Assembly (NCBI GenBank): GCA_002632355.1
Contig: NSJJ01000008.1
Location: 1-64,000 of the forward strand
Origin: Sulfuricella denitrificans
GTDB lineage: Bacteria > Pseudomonadota > Gammaproteobacteria > Burkholderiales > Sulfuricellaceae
Length of the DNA: 64,000 bases
Direction: 5' to 3'
Position numbers and translations under genes: made by a program. Of this stretch, positions 38,469 to 48,472 are shown one piece after another. Position 1 is the first letter of the stretch. The number at the start of each line of letters is the position of its first letter. The notes under the pieces are model-generated. The model worked only from the letters and a program-made list of their open reading frames with translations. It searched no databases and was not told the DNA's origin.

Positions 38469-38598
38469 CAGCATGGCCGCCCCCCGCACCCCGGCTTTTT
38501 CCCGGGGCGAGGGGGATGGCGTGTCGCTATGCGGCTTCCACTTTAAAAGAGTAAAATGCCGCTTTTTCCGGAGTGACGGCGCAAGCCGAGGAATTTAG

Positions 38599-39012
38599 AT
38601 GATTGGTATTCTTATCGTCGCCCACGGCGCACTGGGCGAGAGTCTGATTCACTGTGCCAGCCACGTCATGGGCAGCCGCCCGCTGAATTTGCAGCAGCTC
38701 GGCGTCACCATCCACGATGATCCGGTGGCAATCCTGCCCCAGGCCAGGGAAATGTTGCGCCAGCTCGACCAGGGGGAGGGTGTGCTGATCCTGTCCGACA
38801 TCTACGGCGCCACGCCCACCAATATTACTTGCCGTTTGCTGGAGCCGGGCCGGGTGGAAGGCATTGCCGGGGTCAACCTGCCGATGCTGGTGCGCGCACT
38901 CACCTACCGCGACGAACCGCTTGCCACCGTAGTGGAAAAAGCGCTTTCCGGCGGCCACGACGGTATCATCCACACCACAGCGGAAGCCTGTCATGTTGCA
39001 ACGGGAAATTGA
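38599..39012 (+). CDS. PTS mannose-type EIIA component
   Basis: A 137-residue cytoplasmic phosphotransfer protein of the EIIA-Man fold. The phosphorylatable histidine is His9 in LIVAHGALG, and ILSDIYGATPTN matches the conserved loop. No EIIB, EIIC or EIID gene is near, so it is likely regulatory, as in many betaproteobacteria. It overlaps the HPr gene by 20 bases. Confidence 0.9.
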   Translation: MIGILIVAHGALGESLIHCASHVMGSRPLNLQQLGVTIHDDPVAILPQAREMLRQLDQGEGVLILSDIYGATPTNITCRLLEPGRVEGIAGVNLPMLVRALTYRDEPLATVVEKALSGGHDGIIHTTAEACHVATGN

Positions 39013-39262
39013 AATCACCAACAAGCTGGGGCTGCATGCGCGCGCCTCGGCCAAACTGACCCAGACTGCCGGGCAGCACCGCAGCCAGATATGGCTTTCC
39101 CGCGACAACAAGCGCATCAACGCCAAAAGCATCATGGGCGTGATGATGCTGGCCGCGGCCAAGGGCACGACCATAAGCATTGAAACCGATGGCGAGGATG
39201 AGGAGCAGGCAATGAATGCCATTGTCGCCCTGATCAGCGACAAGTTCGGAGAAGGCGAGTAA
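38993..39262 (+). CDS. ptsH: Phosphocarrier protein HPr
   Basis: An 89-residue HPr. His15 in GLHARASA is the EI phosphorylation site, and Ser46 in AKSIMGVMML matches the site used by HPr kinase. It begins inside the EIIA gene and its stop shares one base with the EI start codon (TAATG), implying tightly coupled translation. Confidence 0.95.
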   Translation: MLQREIEITNKLGLHARASAKLTQTAGQHRSQIWLSRDNKRINAKSIMGVMMLAAAKGTTISIETDGEDEEQAMNAIVALISDKFGEGE

Positions 39263-40989
39263 TGAGCTTCACCATGCATGGCGTCGCCGTTTCCGGCGGT
39301 ATCGCCATCGGCCTGGCGCACCTTGTTTCTCATGTCAGTCTGGATGTCCCCCAGTACAGCCTGTCCAAAACCCGCGTCAGCGAGGAAATCGCACGTTTCG
39401 ACGCCGCGATCCAGGCCACGCTGCAGGAATTCAAGGAGCTCCAGCACAATATTCCTGCCAGCGCTCCGGCAGAATTCGACGCTTTCCTCGACCTGCACAT
39501 CCTGATCCTCAGCGACCCGACGCTCTCCTCGGCGCCGAAAGAACTGATCGAAACCCAGCGTATCAACGCCGAGTGGGCACTCAAGCAGCAAATGGACACG
39601 CTGCTTGCCCAGTTCGACCAGATCGAGGATGACTATCTGAGGGAGCGCAAGTCGGATGTGGTACAGGTGGTGGAACGGGTGCTGAAATCCCTGCTCGGCC
39701 ACGCCACCCTGCACACCCCCGGCCCGGCCAGCCCGGATCAGACCAGTATCCTGGTAGCACACGATCTTTCACCTGCTGACATGATGCTGTTCAAGCAGCA
39801 CCAGTTCGCCGCTTTTGTCACCGATGTCGGTGGCACCACTTCTCACACCGCGATTCTCGCCCGCAGTCTCAATATCCCCTCCATCGTGGCGCTGCACCAC
39901 GCGCGCAGCCTGATCCACGAGCGCGAACTGATCATTGTCGACGGTAGCCAGGGTATCGTCATCGTCAACCCGGACAAGACGGTGCTGGCCGAGTACAAGC
40001 TGCGCCAGAGCCAGTGGGAACTGGAAAAACAGAAACTCAAGCGTCTCAAGTCCACCCGCGCCACCACGCTGGACGGCACGGAAACAGAACTGCACGCCAA
40101 CATCGAGTTGCCGGATGACATCGGCGACGTGAAAGCCAATGGCGCAACCGGAATCGGGCTGTTTCGCAGCGAATTCCTGTTTCTCAACCGGCGTGACTTG
40201 CCGGGAGAAGAAGAGCAGTTTCTCGCCTATCGTCGCGTGGCGGAAGATATGCACGGCTTTCCGGTTACCATCCGCACGCTGGATCTGGGCGCGGACAAGC
40301 AATTGTTCGGTGCGGAAAATCTCAGCGCCAACCCGGCGCTGGGACTGCGTGCCATTCGCCTGTGCCTGGCCGAGCCGCAACTGTTTCACACCCAGTTGCG
40401 CGCCATCCTGCGTGCCTCGCACTACGGCAGGATCAAGCTGCTGATTCCCATGCTGTCCTCCCTGACCGAGTTGAACCAGACCTTTCATCTGATTGCGAAC
40501 GCCAAGCAAAGCCTGATAAAGGAAAATATCCCGTTCGACGACAACCTGCCCGTTGGCGGCATGATCGAGATTCCCGCCGCCGCGCTGGCAGCACACGTTT
40601 TTGCCAAACATCTGGATTTTCTTTCCATCGGCACCAACGACCTGATCCAGTACACCCTGGCCATCGACCGAACCGACGACAGCGTGGCGCATCTTTACGA
40701 TCCGCTGCATCCCGCCGTGCTGCAACTGGTCGCCCACACCATCAGGAGCGCCGACAAGGCCGGCATTCCGGTGTCGGTGTGCGGCGAGATGGCGGGTGAT
40801 GTTTCCATGACGCGTATCCTGCTGGGGCTCGGCTTGCGCCAGTTCTCGATGCATCCGGCCCACCTGCTCACGGTAAAACAGCAGATCCTGCGTACTCACG
40901 TGCCGGAATTGTCTACGCTGGTTAGCCGCATGATCAAAACTGAAGAGCCGGAAAAAATGCACGCGCTGCTGGCGCGCTTGAATGCCTGA
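39262..40989 (+). CDS. ptsI: Phosphoenolpyruvate-protein phosphotransferase (enzyme I)
   Basis: A 575-residue enzyme that takes phosphate from PEP and passes it to HPr. The active His195 lies in [13 protein letters not shown]. The C-terminal PEP-binding part has [38 protein letters not shown] and a cysteine in VCGEMAGD. It lacks a GAF domain, so it is PtsI rather than PtsP. With EIIA and HPr it forms a complete phosphorelay without a sugar permease. Confidence 0.95.
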   Translation: MSFTMHGVAVSGGIAIGLAHLVSHVSLDVPQYSLSKTRVSEEIARFDAAIQATLQEFKELQHNIPASAPAEFDAFLDLHILILSDPTLSSAPKELIETQRINAEWALKQQMDTLLAQFDQIEDDYLRERKSDVVQVVERVLKSLLGHATLHTPGPASPDQTSILVAHDLSPADMMLFKQHQFAAFVTDVGGTTSHTAILARSLNIPSIVALHHARSLIHERELIIVDGSQGIVIVNPDKTVLAEYKLRQSQWELEKQKLKRLKSTRATTLDGTETELHANIELPDDIGDVKANGATGIGLFRSEFLFLNRRDLPGEEEQFLAYRRVAEDMHGFPVTIRTLDLGADKQLFGAENLSANPALGLRAIRLCLAEPQLFHTQLRAILRASHYGRIKLLIPMLSSLTELNQTFHLIANAKQSLIKENIPFDDNLPVGGMIEIPAAALAAHVFAKHLDFLSIGTNDLIQYTLAIDRTDDSVAHLYDPLHPAVLQLVAHTIRSADKAGIPVSVCGEMAGDVSMTRILLGLGLRQFSMHPAHLLTVKQQILRTHVPELSTLVSRMIKTEEPEKMHALLARLNA

Positions 40990-41015
40990 GCCAAATTCAC
41001 GATAATCCGCAGGAT

Positions 41016-42158
41016 ATGTCCAAACCCAATTCCGTTGGCGTCATCACGCCGCAAACCGCGCGTTTCGATTCGCCGCTGACACTTAAAAGCGGCGTCACCC
41101 TGCCGTTCTACGAGCTGGTGTACGAAACCTACGGCACGCTCAATGCCGATAAGTCCAATGCCATCCTGGTCTGCCATGCGCTGTCCGGCAATCACCACGT
41201 GGCGGGTTACCACTCCGAGCACGACAAACGCCCCGGCTGGTGGGACAATATGATCGGCCCGGGCAAGCCGATCGACACCGGGCGCTTCTTCGTCATCGGC
41301 CTGAACAACCTCGGCGGCTGTCACGGCTCCACCGGGCCATCCAGCATCAACCCCCAGACCGGCAAGCCTTTCGGCGCCAGTTTCCCGGTGGTAACGGTAG
41401 AGGACTGGGTGGAGACACAAACCAGGCTGGCCGACCGGCTCGGTATCCGCCAGTTTGCCGCCATTGTCGGTGGCAGCCTGGGCGGGATGCAGGTGCTGCA
41501 ATGGAGCATCAACCACCCCGACCGCCTGCGCCATGCCCTGGTGATCGCTGCCGCGCCGCGTCTCACGGCACAGAACATCGCCTTCAACGATGTTGCCCGG
41601 CAGGCGATCCTGACCGACCCGGATTTTCATGGCGGCGACTTCTACGCGCATGGCGTGGTGCCGCGCCGCGGCCTGCGGATTGCCCGCATGCTGGGCCATA
41701 TCACCTATCTTTCGGATGACGTGATGGGGGAAAAATTCGGCCGCATGTTGCGTACTGGCGCCTACAACTTCGGCTACGAGGTCGAATTCGAGATCGAGTC
41801 CTATCTGCGTTATCAGGGTGACAAGTTCGCCGACAGCTTCGACGCCAACACCTACCTGCTGATGACCAAGGCGCTGGATTATTTCGATCCCACGCATCAC
41901 CACCAGCACAGTAGCCTGAGCCATACCATGCAGGCCGCACGCGCAAAATTTCTGGTGATTTCCTTTTCTACCGACTGGCGCTTCTCGCCCGCACGCTCGC
42001 GCGAGATCGTCAAGGCCCTGCTGGACAATAACCTGGACGTGAGCTACGCGGAAATCACCGCCGCCCACGGCCACGACGCCTTCCTCATGGAAGACCCGCA
42101 ATACCACAACCTGGTGCGGACCTACATGGAAAGAGTGGCAGAGGAGGGGAGATCATGA
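41016..42158 (+). CDS. metX: Homoserine O-acyltransferase MetX
   Basis: A 380-residue alpha/beta hydrolase acylating homoserine in methionine synthesis. The nucleophile elbow is [12 protein letters not shown] and the catalytic His is in [10 protein letters not shown]. Family members use acetyl-CoA or succinyl-CoA and I cannot decide here; the pairing with MetW is common among the succinyl-using betaproteobacterial forms. Its stop overlaps the metW start by four bases (ATGA). Confidence 0.95.
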   Translation: MSKPNSVGVITPQTARFDSPLTLKSGVTLPFYELVYETYGTLNADKSNAILVCHALSGNHHVAGYHSEHDKRPGWWDNMIGPGKPIDTGRFFVIGLNNLGGCHGSTGPSSINPQTGKPFGASFPVVTVEDWVETQTRLADRLGIRQFAAIVGGSLGGMQVLQWSINHPDRLRHALVIAAAPRLTAQNIAFNDVARQAILTDPDFHGGDFYAHGVVPRRGLRIARMLGHITYLSDDVMGEKFGRMLRTGAYNFGYEVEFEIESYLRYQGDKFADSFDANTYLLMTKALDYFDPTHHHQHSSLSHTMQAARAKFLVISFSTDWRFSPARSREIVKALLDNNLDVSYAEITAAHGHDAFLMEDPQYHNLVRTYMERVAEEGRS

Positions 42159-42751
42159 CGAATGCCACGATACGGCACGATTTCGAAACTATCGCGGCAT
42201 GGGTCAAGCCCGGCTCGCGCGTGCTCGACCTGGGCTGCGGCGACGGCACCCTGCTGAAATATCTCAAGGATAGCCGTCAGGCGCATGGCTACGGCGTGGA
42301 CATCAAGGATGCGAACATTCTTGCCTGCGTGCAAAAAGGCCTCAACGTGATCCAGAACGATCTCGACGCGGGGCTTTCCGGTTTCGAAGCCGACTCTTTC
42401 GACTTCGTCATCCTGTCGCAAACCCTGCAGGCCATGCGCCACATCGAGCAGGTCGTCGCGGAAATGCTGCGTGTCGGCAAGCAGGCCATCGTCGCCTTCC
42501 CGAACTTCGGCTACTGGCGTCATCGCGTGCAGGTGTTGCAAGGCCACATGCCGGTATCGCCCAAACTGCCCTACCAGTGGTATGACACGCCCAATATCCA
42601 TCTTTGCACCGTCAAGGATTTCGAGGCTTTCTGCGCCCAGCGCGGCATCCGCATTCTTGAACGGGTGGTGATGGAGAGCGACCGTGAAATCAGCTTCCTG
42701 CCGAACATTCGCGGCAGCGTGGCGGTGTACCGGATCGAGCGCAGCCAGTAG
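42155..42751 (+). CDS. metW: Methionine biosynthesis protein MetW
   Basis: A 198-residue class I methyltransferase-like protein with the SAM motif [15 protein letters not shown]. MetW is required with MetX for homoserine acylation in several proteobacteria. It overlaps metX by four bases. GC-hairpin at 42786-42801 follows 35 bases downstream. Confidence 0.94.
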   Translation: MTNATIRHDFETIAAWVKPGSRVLDLGCGDGTLLKYLKDSRQAHGYGVDIKDANILACVQKGLNVIQNDLDAGLSGFEADSFDFVILSQTLQAMRHIEQVVAEMLRVGKQAIVAFPNFGYWRHRVQVLQGHMPVSPKLPYQWYDTPNIHLCTVKDFEAFCAQRGIRILERVVMESDREISFLPNIRGSVAVYRIERSQ

Positions 42752-42785
42752 TCAGCCACGACAAGGCTTTGAATGCGGGAACTTT

Positions 42786-42801
42786 CCCCCTGACAAGGGG
42801 G
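42786..42801 (+). terminator. Short C5/G5 hairpin after metW
   Basis: CCCCC (42786-42790) and GGGGG (42797-42801) enclose TGACAA between the convergent metW and TauE-like genes. There is no proper T tract, so termination is only possible, not shown. Confidence 0.3.
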
Positions 42802-42830
42802 GGCTGTTTCGGCGCAGCACAACTGAATAC

Positions 42831-43508
42831 TCAGGCCAGCACCAGCCGTGCCAGCCCCCATGCCCCATATCCGGCCACCAGCAGTCCTGCCGATCTGCGT
42901 ACCCAGACATGGCGGGTAAAGGTCTGCAACTGTTGGGCGAACAGTCCCATGGCGATGAGATTGGGCAGGGTGCCGAGGCCGAAGGCGAGCATGGTCATTC
43001 CCCCCGAGACAGCGCTGCCGCTCGCCAGCGCGGTAATCAGCACGCTATATACCAGACCGCACGGCAGCCAGCCCCACAGCGTTCCCAGCAGGAAAGCCTG
43101 GGTTGGGTGGCGTACCGGCAGCAGGCCTTTTGAAAAAGGCTGCAGGCGCCGCCACAACAGCCCGCCGAGACGCTCGATCTGTGTCACCGCTTGCCACAAG
43201 CCCGCCAGATACAGTCCCAGCGCGACCAGCATGAGGTTCGCCAGCAGGTACAAAATCTTTTGCACCGGCCACAGCCCTTCCAGCAGCAGGGTGCTCGCTC
43301 CCAGCGCACCGGCCAGCGCGCCTGCAACGGCATAGCTCAGGATGCGTCCGGCGTTGTAGGCAAAGTGATAGCTGAAGCGCGTACCCTGGCCGGGCAACTG
43401 CATGGATATGGCAGTGACGATACCGCCGCACATGCCGACGCAATGGGTGCCGCCCAGAAGACCGACAAGAAAGACCGCAAACAGGCTTTGTTCAAACATG
43501 GGCGACAT
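42831..43508 (-). CDS. Sulfite exporter TauE/SafE-family (cytochrome-biogenesis-like) membrane protein
   Basis: A 225-residue protein with about six membrane helices. The N-terminal GLLGGTHCVGMCGGIV carries the paired cysteines typical of this branch, and GTLWGWLPCGLVYSVL holds another helix cysteine. Members often sit near cytochrome oxidase or copper genes and are thought to move metal or electrons; no such genes are adjacent here. It is opposed to metW. Confidence 0.82.
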   Translation of the reverse strand: MSPMFEQSLFAVFLVGLLGGTHCVGMCGGIVTAISMQLPGQGTRFSYHFAYNAGRILSYAVAGALAGALGASTLLLEGLWPVQKILYLLANLMLVALGLYLAGLWQAVTQIERLGGLLWRRLQPFSKGLLPVRHPTQAFLLGTLWGWLPCGLVYSVLITALASGSAVSGGMTMLAFGLGTLPNLIAMGLFAQQLQTFTRHVWVRRSAGLLVAGYGAWGLARLVLA

Positions 43509-43604
43509 TGTGACATAGGGCTGTCTTTCCGGTAAGGTGACGGGCTTTACAGGCGTATCCGGCTAATAATGCCTCCGCCGTGCATGAAGTTCCCAGGATA
43601 AAGA

Positions 43605-44843
43605 ATGTTCCGCGAAGTCATCTTCAATCGCCGCATGCTGATCTGCATTTTCACCGGCTTCAGCTCCGGCCTGCCGCTCTACATCCTGATCAGCCTGCTG
43701 CCCGCCTGGCTGCGCTCCGAGCAGGTGGATCTCAAGGCCATCGGCCTGTTCGCCCTGATCCAGTTGCCTTTCACCTGGAAATTTCTCTGGTCGCCGTTCA
43801 TGGACCGCTTTGCCTGGCCTGTGCTGGGGCGGCGGCGCGGCTGGATTCTGTTGACCCAGGTGGCGCTGTTGCTGTCGCTGCCGCTGTTTGGCTGGCTCAG
43901 TCCTGTGCTCGATATCTGGACGATCGCCTATCTGGCCGCTGCAGTGGCCTTCTTCTCCGCTTCGCAGGACGTGGTGCTGGACGCCTTCCGGCGCGAAATC
44001 CTGTTCGACATCGAACTGGGCCTGGGCAATGCCATCCATGTCAATGCCTACCGTATCGCCAGTCTGATTCCCGGTTCGCTGTCCCTGATCCTGGCCGATA
44101 TTTTGCCGTGGAGCAGCGTATTCCTGATTACCGCCCTGTTCATGCTGCCCGGCATTGCCATGACCCTGCTGGTCGCCGAACCCGAAAGGGCCAGGGGCGC
44201 GCCGCGCACTTTGCGGGAAGCGGTGGTGGAGCCCTTCCACGAGTTCGTCACCCGCGCTGGCTGGCGCCAGGCGCTGCTGATCCTCGCCTTCATCTTTTTC
44301 TATAAACTCGGCGACAGCATGGCCACTGCACTGGCGACGCCGTTCTACCTCGACATGGGCTTCAGCAAGACGGAAATCGGCCTGGTGGCCAAGCACGCGG
44401 GGCTGTGGCCAGCCATCATCGGAGGACTGCTGGGCGGGGTGTGGATGATCAAGCTGGGCATCAACCGTGCCCTGTGGTTGTTCGGCGTGGTGCAGGCCGT
44501 ATCCATCCTCGGCTTTGCCCTGCTGGCCAGCAACGGCCACGATCTGGTGCTGCTGGCCGGCGTGATCGGCTTCGAGGCGCTGGGCGTGGGGCTGGGCACC
44601 ACGGCCTTCGTCGCCTTCATCGCCCGCACCACCCACCCGCTCTACACCGCCACCCAGTTCGCCCTTTTCACCAGCCTGATGGCCGTGCCGCGCACCCTGT
44701 TCAACTCCGCCACCGGCTATCTGGTGGAGCAAATGGGATGGGTCAGTTTTTTCCTGCTGTGTACCGTGCTGGCGCTTCCCGGCATGCTGCTGCTGTTCAA
44801 GGTCGCACCATGGAATGAGGAAGGTCACAGCGTCGCATCATAA
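43605..44843 (+). CDS. ampG: AmpG-family muropeptide permease (MFS)
   Basis: A 412-residue protein with 12 predicted membrane helices. The N-terminal GFSSGLPLYIL and LGRRRGWILLTQ segments, and SASQDVVLDAFRREIL, are hallmarks of AmpG, which imports anhydromuropeptides for peptidoglycan recycling. It has no C-terminal extension of the kind seen in E. coli AmpG. Its last 19 bases overlap the 3' end of the convergent xthA. Confidence 0.88.
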   Translation: MFREVIFNRRMLICIFTGFSSGLPLYILISLLPAWLRSEQVDLKAIGLFALIQLPFTWKFLWSPFMDRFAWPVLGRRRGWILLTQVALLLSLPLFGWLSPVLDIWTIAYLAAAVAFFSASQDVVLDAFRREILFDIELGLGNAIHVNAYRIASLIPGSLSLILADILPWSSVFLITALFMLPGIAMTLLVAEPERARGAPRTLREAVVEPFHEFVTRAGWRQALLILAFIFFYKLGDSMATALATPFYLDMGFSKTEIGLVAKHAGLWPAIIGGLLGGVWMIKLGINRALWLFGVVQAVSILGFALLASNGHDLVLLAGVIGFEALGVGLGTTAFVAFIARTTHPLYTATQFALFTSLMAVPRTLFNSATGYLVEQMGWVSFFLLCTVLALPGMLLLFKVAPWNEEGHSVAS

Positions 44844-45604
44844 TCGATGATCAGCGGGGCATGGTCGGAGAAGCGTTCGTCCTTGTAGACGGCAGCCCGC
44901 AGTACTTTTTCTGCCATACCTGGCGTGGCGATCTGGTAGTCGATACGCCAGCCCACGTTTTTGGCCCATGCCTGGCCGCGATTGGACCACCAGGTATAGG
45001 CCTCGCCAGTGGCCTCGGGATACAGGCGGCGATAGACATCCACCCAGCCAACCTCATCGAACACGTGGGTCAGCCAGGCGCGCTCCTCGGGAAGAAAGCC
45101 GGAGTTTTTCTGATTGGATTTCCAGTTTTTGAGATCTATTTCCTTGTGGGCAATGTTCCAGTCGCCGCACAGGATGATCTCGCGCCCGCTGGCCTTGAGC
45201 TCACGCAAATGCGGCAGGAAACGTTCGAGGAAATAGAACTTCACTTGCTGGCGCTCTTCCGAACTGGAGCCGGAAGGCAGGTAGAGCGAGATCACCGAGA
45301 GGTTGCCGAAATCAGCTTGCAGATAACGTCCCTCGGCATCGATATCGGCAATGCCCAGGCCTTCGATTACTTTGTCCGGCGTGCGTTTCGAATAAATTCC
45401 GACACCGCTGTAGCCTTTCTTTTCGGCATAGTGAAAGCAGCCGCAATAGCCCTCCGGATTCAGCATTTCCGGTTTCATGTCGGCGGCCTGCGCCTTGAGT
45501 TCCTGGACGCAGACCACGTCCGCGCCCTGTTTTGCCAGCCAGGCAAAGAAGCCTTTGCTGGCAGCAGAGCGAATACCGTTCAGATTTGCAGATATAATAC
45601 GCAA
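44825..45604 (-). CDS. xthA: Exodeoxyribonuclease III
   Basis: A 259-residue AP endonuclease/3'-5' exonuclease of DNA repair. Motifs include SANLNGIRSA, VVCVQELKAQ, LCGDWNIAH and the catalytic FSDHAPLIIDY. The start is TTG: a stop lies just upstream in frame and AAGGG is placed 7 bases before. It is divergent from pyrE, with which it shares a 26-base spacer. Confidence 0.95.
   Translation of the reverse strand: MRIISANLNGIRSAASKGFFAWLAKQGADVVCVQELKAQAADMKPEMLNPEGYCGCFHYAEKKGYSGVGIYSKRTPDKVIEGLGIADIDAEGRYLQADFGNLSVISLYLPSGSSSEERQQVKFYFLERFLPHLRELKASGREIILCGDWNIAHKEIDLKNWKSNQKNSGFLPEERAWLTHVFDEVGWVDVYRRLYPEATGEAYTWWSNRGQAWAKNVGWRIDYQIATPGMAEKVLRAAVYKDERFSDHAPLIIDYDATL
45593..45598 (+). promoter_or_regulatory. 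Perfect -10 hexamer upstream of pyrE
   Basis: TATAAT at 45593-45598 lies 33 bases before the pyrE ATG, inside the first codons of the divergent xthA. No convincing -35 is seen. Sequence match only. Confidence 0.35.
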
Positions 45605-45630
45605 GATTAACCCTTAAAATTGATTGACTC

Positions 45631-46272
45631 ATGACCGATTTCAGGCAGGATTTCATCGATTTCGCCATCCAGCGCAAGGTGCTGTGCTTCGGCGAATTCA
45701 AGACCAAGGCGGGGCGGCTGTCCCCCTATTTCTTCAATGCCGGCCTGTTCAGCGATGGCGTGGCCCTGCAGAAGCTCGGGCAATTTTACGCCAAAGCCAT
45801 CCTCGCTGCCGGTCTGGATTTCGACATGCTGTTCGGCCCGGCCTACAAGGGCATTCCCCTTGCCGCCGCAGTGGCCATCGCCCTTGCCGAACAGGGGCGC
45901 AATGTGCCCTACTGTTTCAACCGCAAGGAGGCCAAGGACCATGGTGAAGGCGGCACGCTGATCGGCGCGCCCTTGCAGGGCAAGGTGCTGATCGTCGATG
46001 ATGTCATTTCTGCCGGGACCTCGGTGCGCGAGTCGGTTGACCTGATCCGCAGCCATGGTGCGCTGCCCTGTGGGGTGGCGATCGCGCTGGACCGCATGGA
46101 ACGCGGTACAGGCGCACTTTCTGCGGTACAGGAAGTCAGCCAGAGCTATGATATCCCCGTTATCAGTATTGCCGACCTCGACAGCCTGACTGGCTATTTG
46201 CGGCACCATCCGGAGATGGCGCAGCATCAGGACGCAGTAGCCACATACCGCAATCAATATGGTGTGAAATAA
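45631..46272 (+). CDS. pyrE: Orotate phosphoribosyltransferase
   Basis: A 213-residue enzyme converting orotate and PRPP to OMP in pyrimidine synthesis. The PRPP-binding motif is [13 protein letters not shown], the orotate loop is [14 protein letters not shown], and [10 protein letters not shown] and [13 protein letters not shown] are family segments. Full length. Confidence 0.96.
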   Translation: MTDFRQDFIDFAIQRKVLCFGEFKTKAGRLSPYFFNAGLFSDGVALQKLGQFYAKAILAAGLDFDMLFGPAYKGIPLAAAVAIALAEQGRNVPYCFNRKEAKDHGEGGTLIGAPLQGKVLIVDDVISAGTSVRESVDLIRSHGALPCGVAIALDRMERGTGALSAVQEVSQSYDIPVISIADLDSLTGYLRHHPEMAQHQDAVATYRNQYGVK

Positions 46273-46282
46273 GGAAAAACCA

Positions 46283-46915
46283 GTGAAAATTCTGACTCTT
46301 CTTTTCGTTGCAGCGCTTGGTGCCGGTGTGGCACAAGCAGCCCCTCTGAAGAAATGCGTGGACGACAAGGGGCGCGTCTACTATGGCGACTCCATCCCGC
46401 CTGAGGTGGAAGCCAAATGCCGCTCGTCGAGCGAAATTTCGTCCAGGGGCCTGGAGAAGAAAAAAACAACCCATCTTTCGGAAGAAGAAAAACAGGCGCT
46501 GGCTGATGAGGCTGCAAAGAAAAAGGAAGATGAGCAAAAAGCTTTGGAACAGCAACGCCGTGACAAGGCGCTGCTGCTGAGCTACTCCGATGAAAAGGAA
46601 ATCGATCTGGCGCGCGACCGTAATCTCGTGGCCGCCCAGACCCGTATTGACGGGATACAACTGCGCATCAACTCTGTACAGGGGCGCCTGGATGGGCTGC
46701 TCAAGCAGCGTAATACCTACGTCAAAAGAGGGAAGGCCGTCCCTGAAGATCTTCAAGCCGAGATTGGCGGTGCCGAGGAAGAGATCGGCAAATTCCGGGA
46801 TAGCATGACTAAAGCCAAACAGGCGTTTGAAGAGATCAAGGCACGTTTTGAAGACGACAAGAAGCGCTATCGCAGGTTGAAAGGGACTTCACCTGCCACG
46901 GACAACGCATTCTAG
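46283..46915 (+). CDS. DUF4124-domain secreted protein with coiled coil
   Basis: A 210-residue protein starting with GTG. A signal peptide (MKILTLLFVAALGAGVAQAA) is followed by a short DUF4124 domain, KCVDDKGRVYYGDSIPPE, and then by a long charged coiled coil (about residues 65-200, rich in Lys/Glu). DUF4124 proteins are periplasmic and of unknown function. It is 10 bases after pyrE and shares its terminator. Confidence 0.8.
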   Translation: MKILTLLFVAALGAGVAQAAPLKKCVDDKGRVYYGDSIPPEVEAKCRSSSEISSRGLEKKKTTHLSEEEKQALADEAAKKKEDEQKALEQQRRDKALLLSYSDEKEIDLARDRNLVAAQTRIDGIQLRINSVQGRLDGLLKQRNTYVKRGKAVPEDLQAEIGGAEEEIGKFRDSMTKAKQAFEEIKARFEDDKKRYRRLKGTSPATDNAF

Positions 46916-46966
46916 CTGCAATCGCAGGAATCGGCCAAAGTCGCCAATTTTAGGGTGTGCAAAACA

Positions 46967-46997
46967 AAAAGGGGACTCCAATTAAGAGCCCCCTTTT
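46967..46997. terminator. Bidirectional hairpin terminator between the DUF4124 gene and gatB
   Basis: AAAAGGGGACTC (46967-46978) pairs with GAGCCCCCTTTT (46986-46997) with one mismatch around CAATTAA. The A-rich and T-rich flanks suit termination from both sides of the convergent genes. Confidence 0.8.
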
Positions 46998-47015
46998 CTA
47001 TTTTCGGTCTTGGTT

Positions 47016-48470
47016 TCAGCCGGCCAGTTTCTGTTTCAGTATCTCGTTCAACTGCGCCGGGTTCGCCTTGCCTTTGCTGGCTTTCATCGCCTGACCGACG
47101 AAAAACCCGAACAGCTTGTCCTTGCCGGAGCGGTACTCAGCTACCTGCCCCGGATTGGCGGCAATGATTTCGTCGATGATTTTTTCGATTGCCCCGCTGT
47201 CGGAGACCTGTTTCAGGCCTTTGGCCTCGATGACAGTATCCGCTTCGCCTTCGCCGTTCCACATGGCGGCAAAGACTTCCTTGGCAATCTTGCCAGAAAT
47301 GGTGTTGTCCAGGATGCGCTTCAGCAAACCGGCCAGCCGGACGCTGGAGATCGGGCTGTCAACGATATCTTTCCCTTCCTTGTTGAGTGCGGCGGAGAGA
47401 TCGCCCATGATCCAGTTGGCCGCCAGTTTGGCTTCGCCACCCAGGGCCTTCGCCGTTGCTTCGAAATAATCCGCCAGTTCACGCGCCGAAGTCAGTACCC
47501 CGGCATCATAGGCAGGCAGGCTGTATTCGCTGATGAAGCGCTCGCGTTTGGCCTGCGGCAGTTCCGGCAGCGTTCCGCGCACATTTTCGATATAGGCATC
47601 GCTCACCACCAGCGGTAGCAGATCGGGATCGGGGAAGTAGCGGTAATCGTTGGCCTCTTCCTTGGAGCGCATGGAGCGGGTCTCGTCGCGGTCCGGGTCG
47701 TAGAGGCGGGTTTCCTGTACCACCCGGCCGCCATCCTCGATCAGCTCGATCTGGCGACGGATTTCGTATTCAATCGCCTTTTCCAGAAACTTGAAGGAGT
47801 TGAGGTTCTTGATTTCGCAGCGCGTGCCCAGCTTGTCCGTGCCCTTGACGCGCACCGAAACGTTGGCGTCGCAGCGGAATGAGCCTTCCTGCATGTTGCC
47901 GTCGCAGATGCCGATCCAGCGCACCAGCGAATGCAGCGCCTTGGCATAGGCCACCGCCTCTGCGCTGCTGCGCATGTCGGGCTCGGTGACGATCTCGATC
48001 AGCGGCGTGCCGGCACGGTTGAGGTCGATGCCGGTCATGCCGTGGAAGTCCTCATGCAGCGATTTGCCGGCGTCTTCTTCCATGTGGGCACGGGTGATGC
48101 GGATATCCTTCTCATAGCTCTGCCCTGAGCCTGTCGAAGGGACCTGAATGCGCAAAGTTCCGCCTTCGGCCACGATAGGCAGCTCAAGCTGGGTAGTCTG
48201 GTAGCCCTTGGGCAGATCGGGATAGAAGTAATTCTTGCGCTCGAATACCGACTTGCGGTTGATGCGCGCACCGACGGCCAGGCCGAATCTGACCGCCTTT
48301 TCCGCAGCCGCACGGTTGAATACGGGCAACACACCCGGCAAAGCCAGATCGACAGCGCAAGCCTGGGTGTTGGGTTCGGCGCCATAGGCGGTGGCTGCGC
48401 CGGAAAAAATTTTGGAAACGGTATTCAACTGGGCATGTGTTTCCAGCCCGATCACGACTTCCCACTGCAT
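47016..48470 (-). CDS. gatB: Asp/Glu-tRNA(Asn/Gln) amidotransferase subunit B
   Basis: A 484-residue tRNA-binding subunit of the GatCAB complex. ATG 48470 gives the family N-terminus [15 protein letters not shown]; the frame stays open upstream to 48611 but that stretch belongs to gatA. Motifs include [13 protein letters not shown] and [13 protein letters not shown], and a C-terminal Yqey-like tail domain. Residues 111-117 (PSTGSGQ) are an insertion encoded by a palindromic repeat (48123-48141) within a beta strand region of the catalytic-like domain. The frame is intact, so the protein is presumably active. Confidence 0.95.
   Translation of the reverse strand: MQWEVVIGLETHAQLNTVSKIFSGAATAYGAEPNTQACAVDLALPGVLPVFNRAAAEKAVRFGLAVGARINRKSVFERKNYFYPDLPKGYQTTQLELPIVAEGGTLRIQVPSTGSGQSYEKDIRITRAHMEEDAGKSLHEDFHGMTGIDLNRAGTPLIEIVTEPDMRSSAEAVAYAKALHSLVRWIGICDGNMQEGSFRCDANVSVRVKGTDKLGTRCEIKNLNSFKFLEKAIEYEIRRQIELIEDGGRVVQETRLYDPDRDETRSMRSKEEANDYRYFPDPDLLPLVVSDAYIENVRGTLPELPQAKRERFISEYSLPAYDAGVLTSARELADYFEATAKALGGEAKLAANWIMGDLSAALNKEGKDIVDSPISSVRLAGLLKRILDNTISGKIAKEVFAAMWNGEGEADTVIEAKGLKQVSDSGAIEKIIDEIIAANPGQVAEYRSGKDKLFGFFVGQAMKASKGKANPAQLNEILKQKLAG
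48123..48141. repeat. 19-bp palindromic-type repeat (ccctgagcctgtcgaaggg) inside gatB
   Basis: The element lies in the coding strand of gatB as cccttcgacaggctcaggg and is read in frame as PSTGSG. Sequences of this kind are dispersed repeats in many proteobacterial genomes by recollection. It sits in a loop region just before the conserved [11 protein letters not shown] motif. Confidence 0.7.
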
Positions 48471-48472
48471 GA

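Noticed and set aside
38490-38508. CCCCGG/CCGGGG hairpin after apbE
   Set aside because: Six-base stem in very GC-rich sequence with no T run after it; chance is likely.
43563-44828. 421-codon open frame antisense to ampG
   Set aside because: Gln/His/Gly-rich shadow of a clear permease gene.
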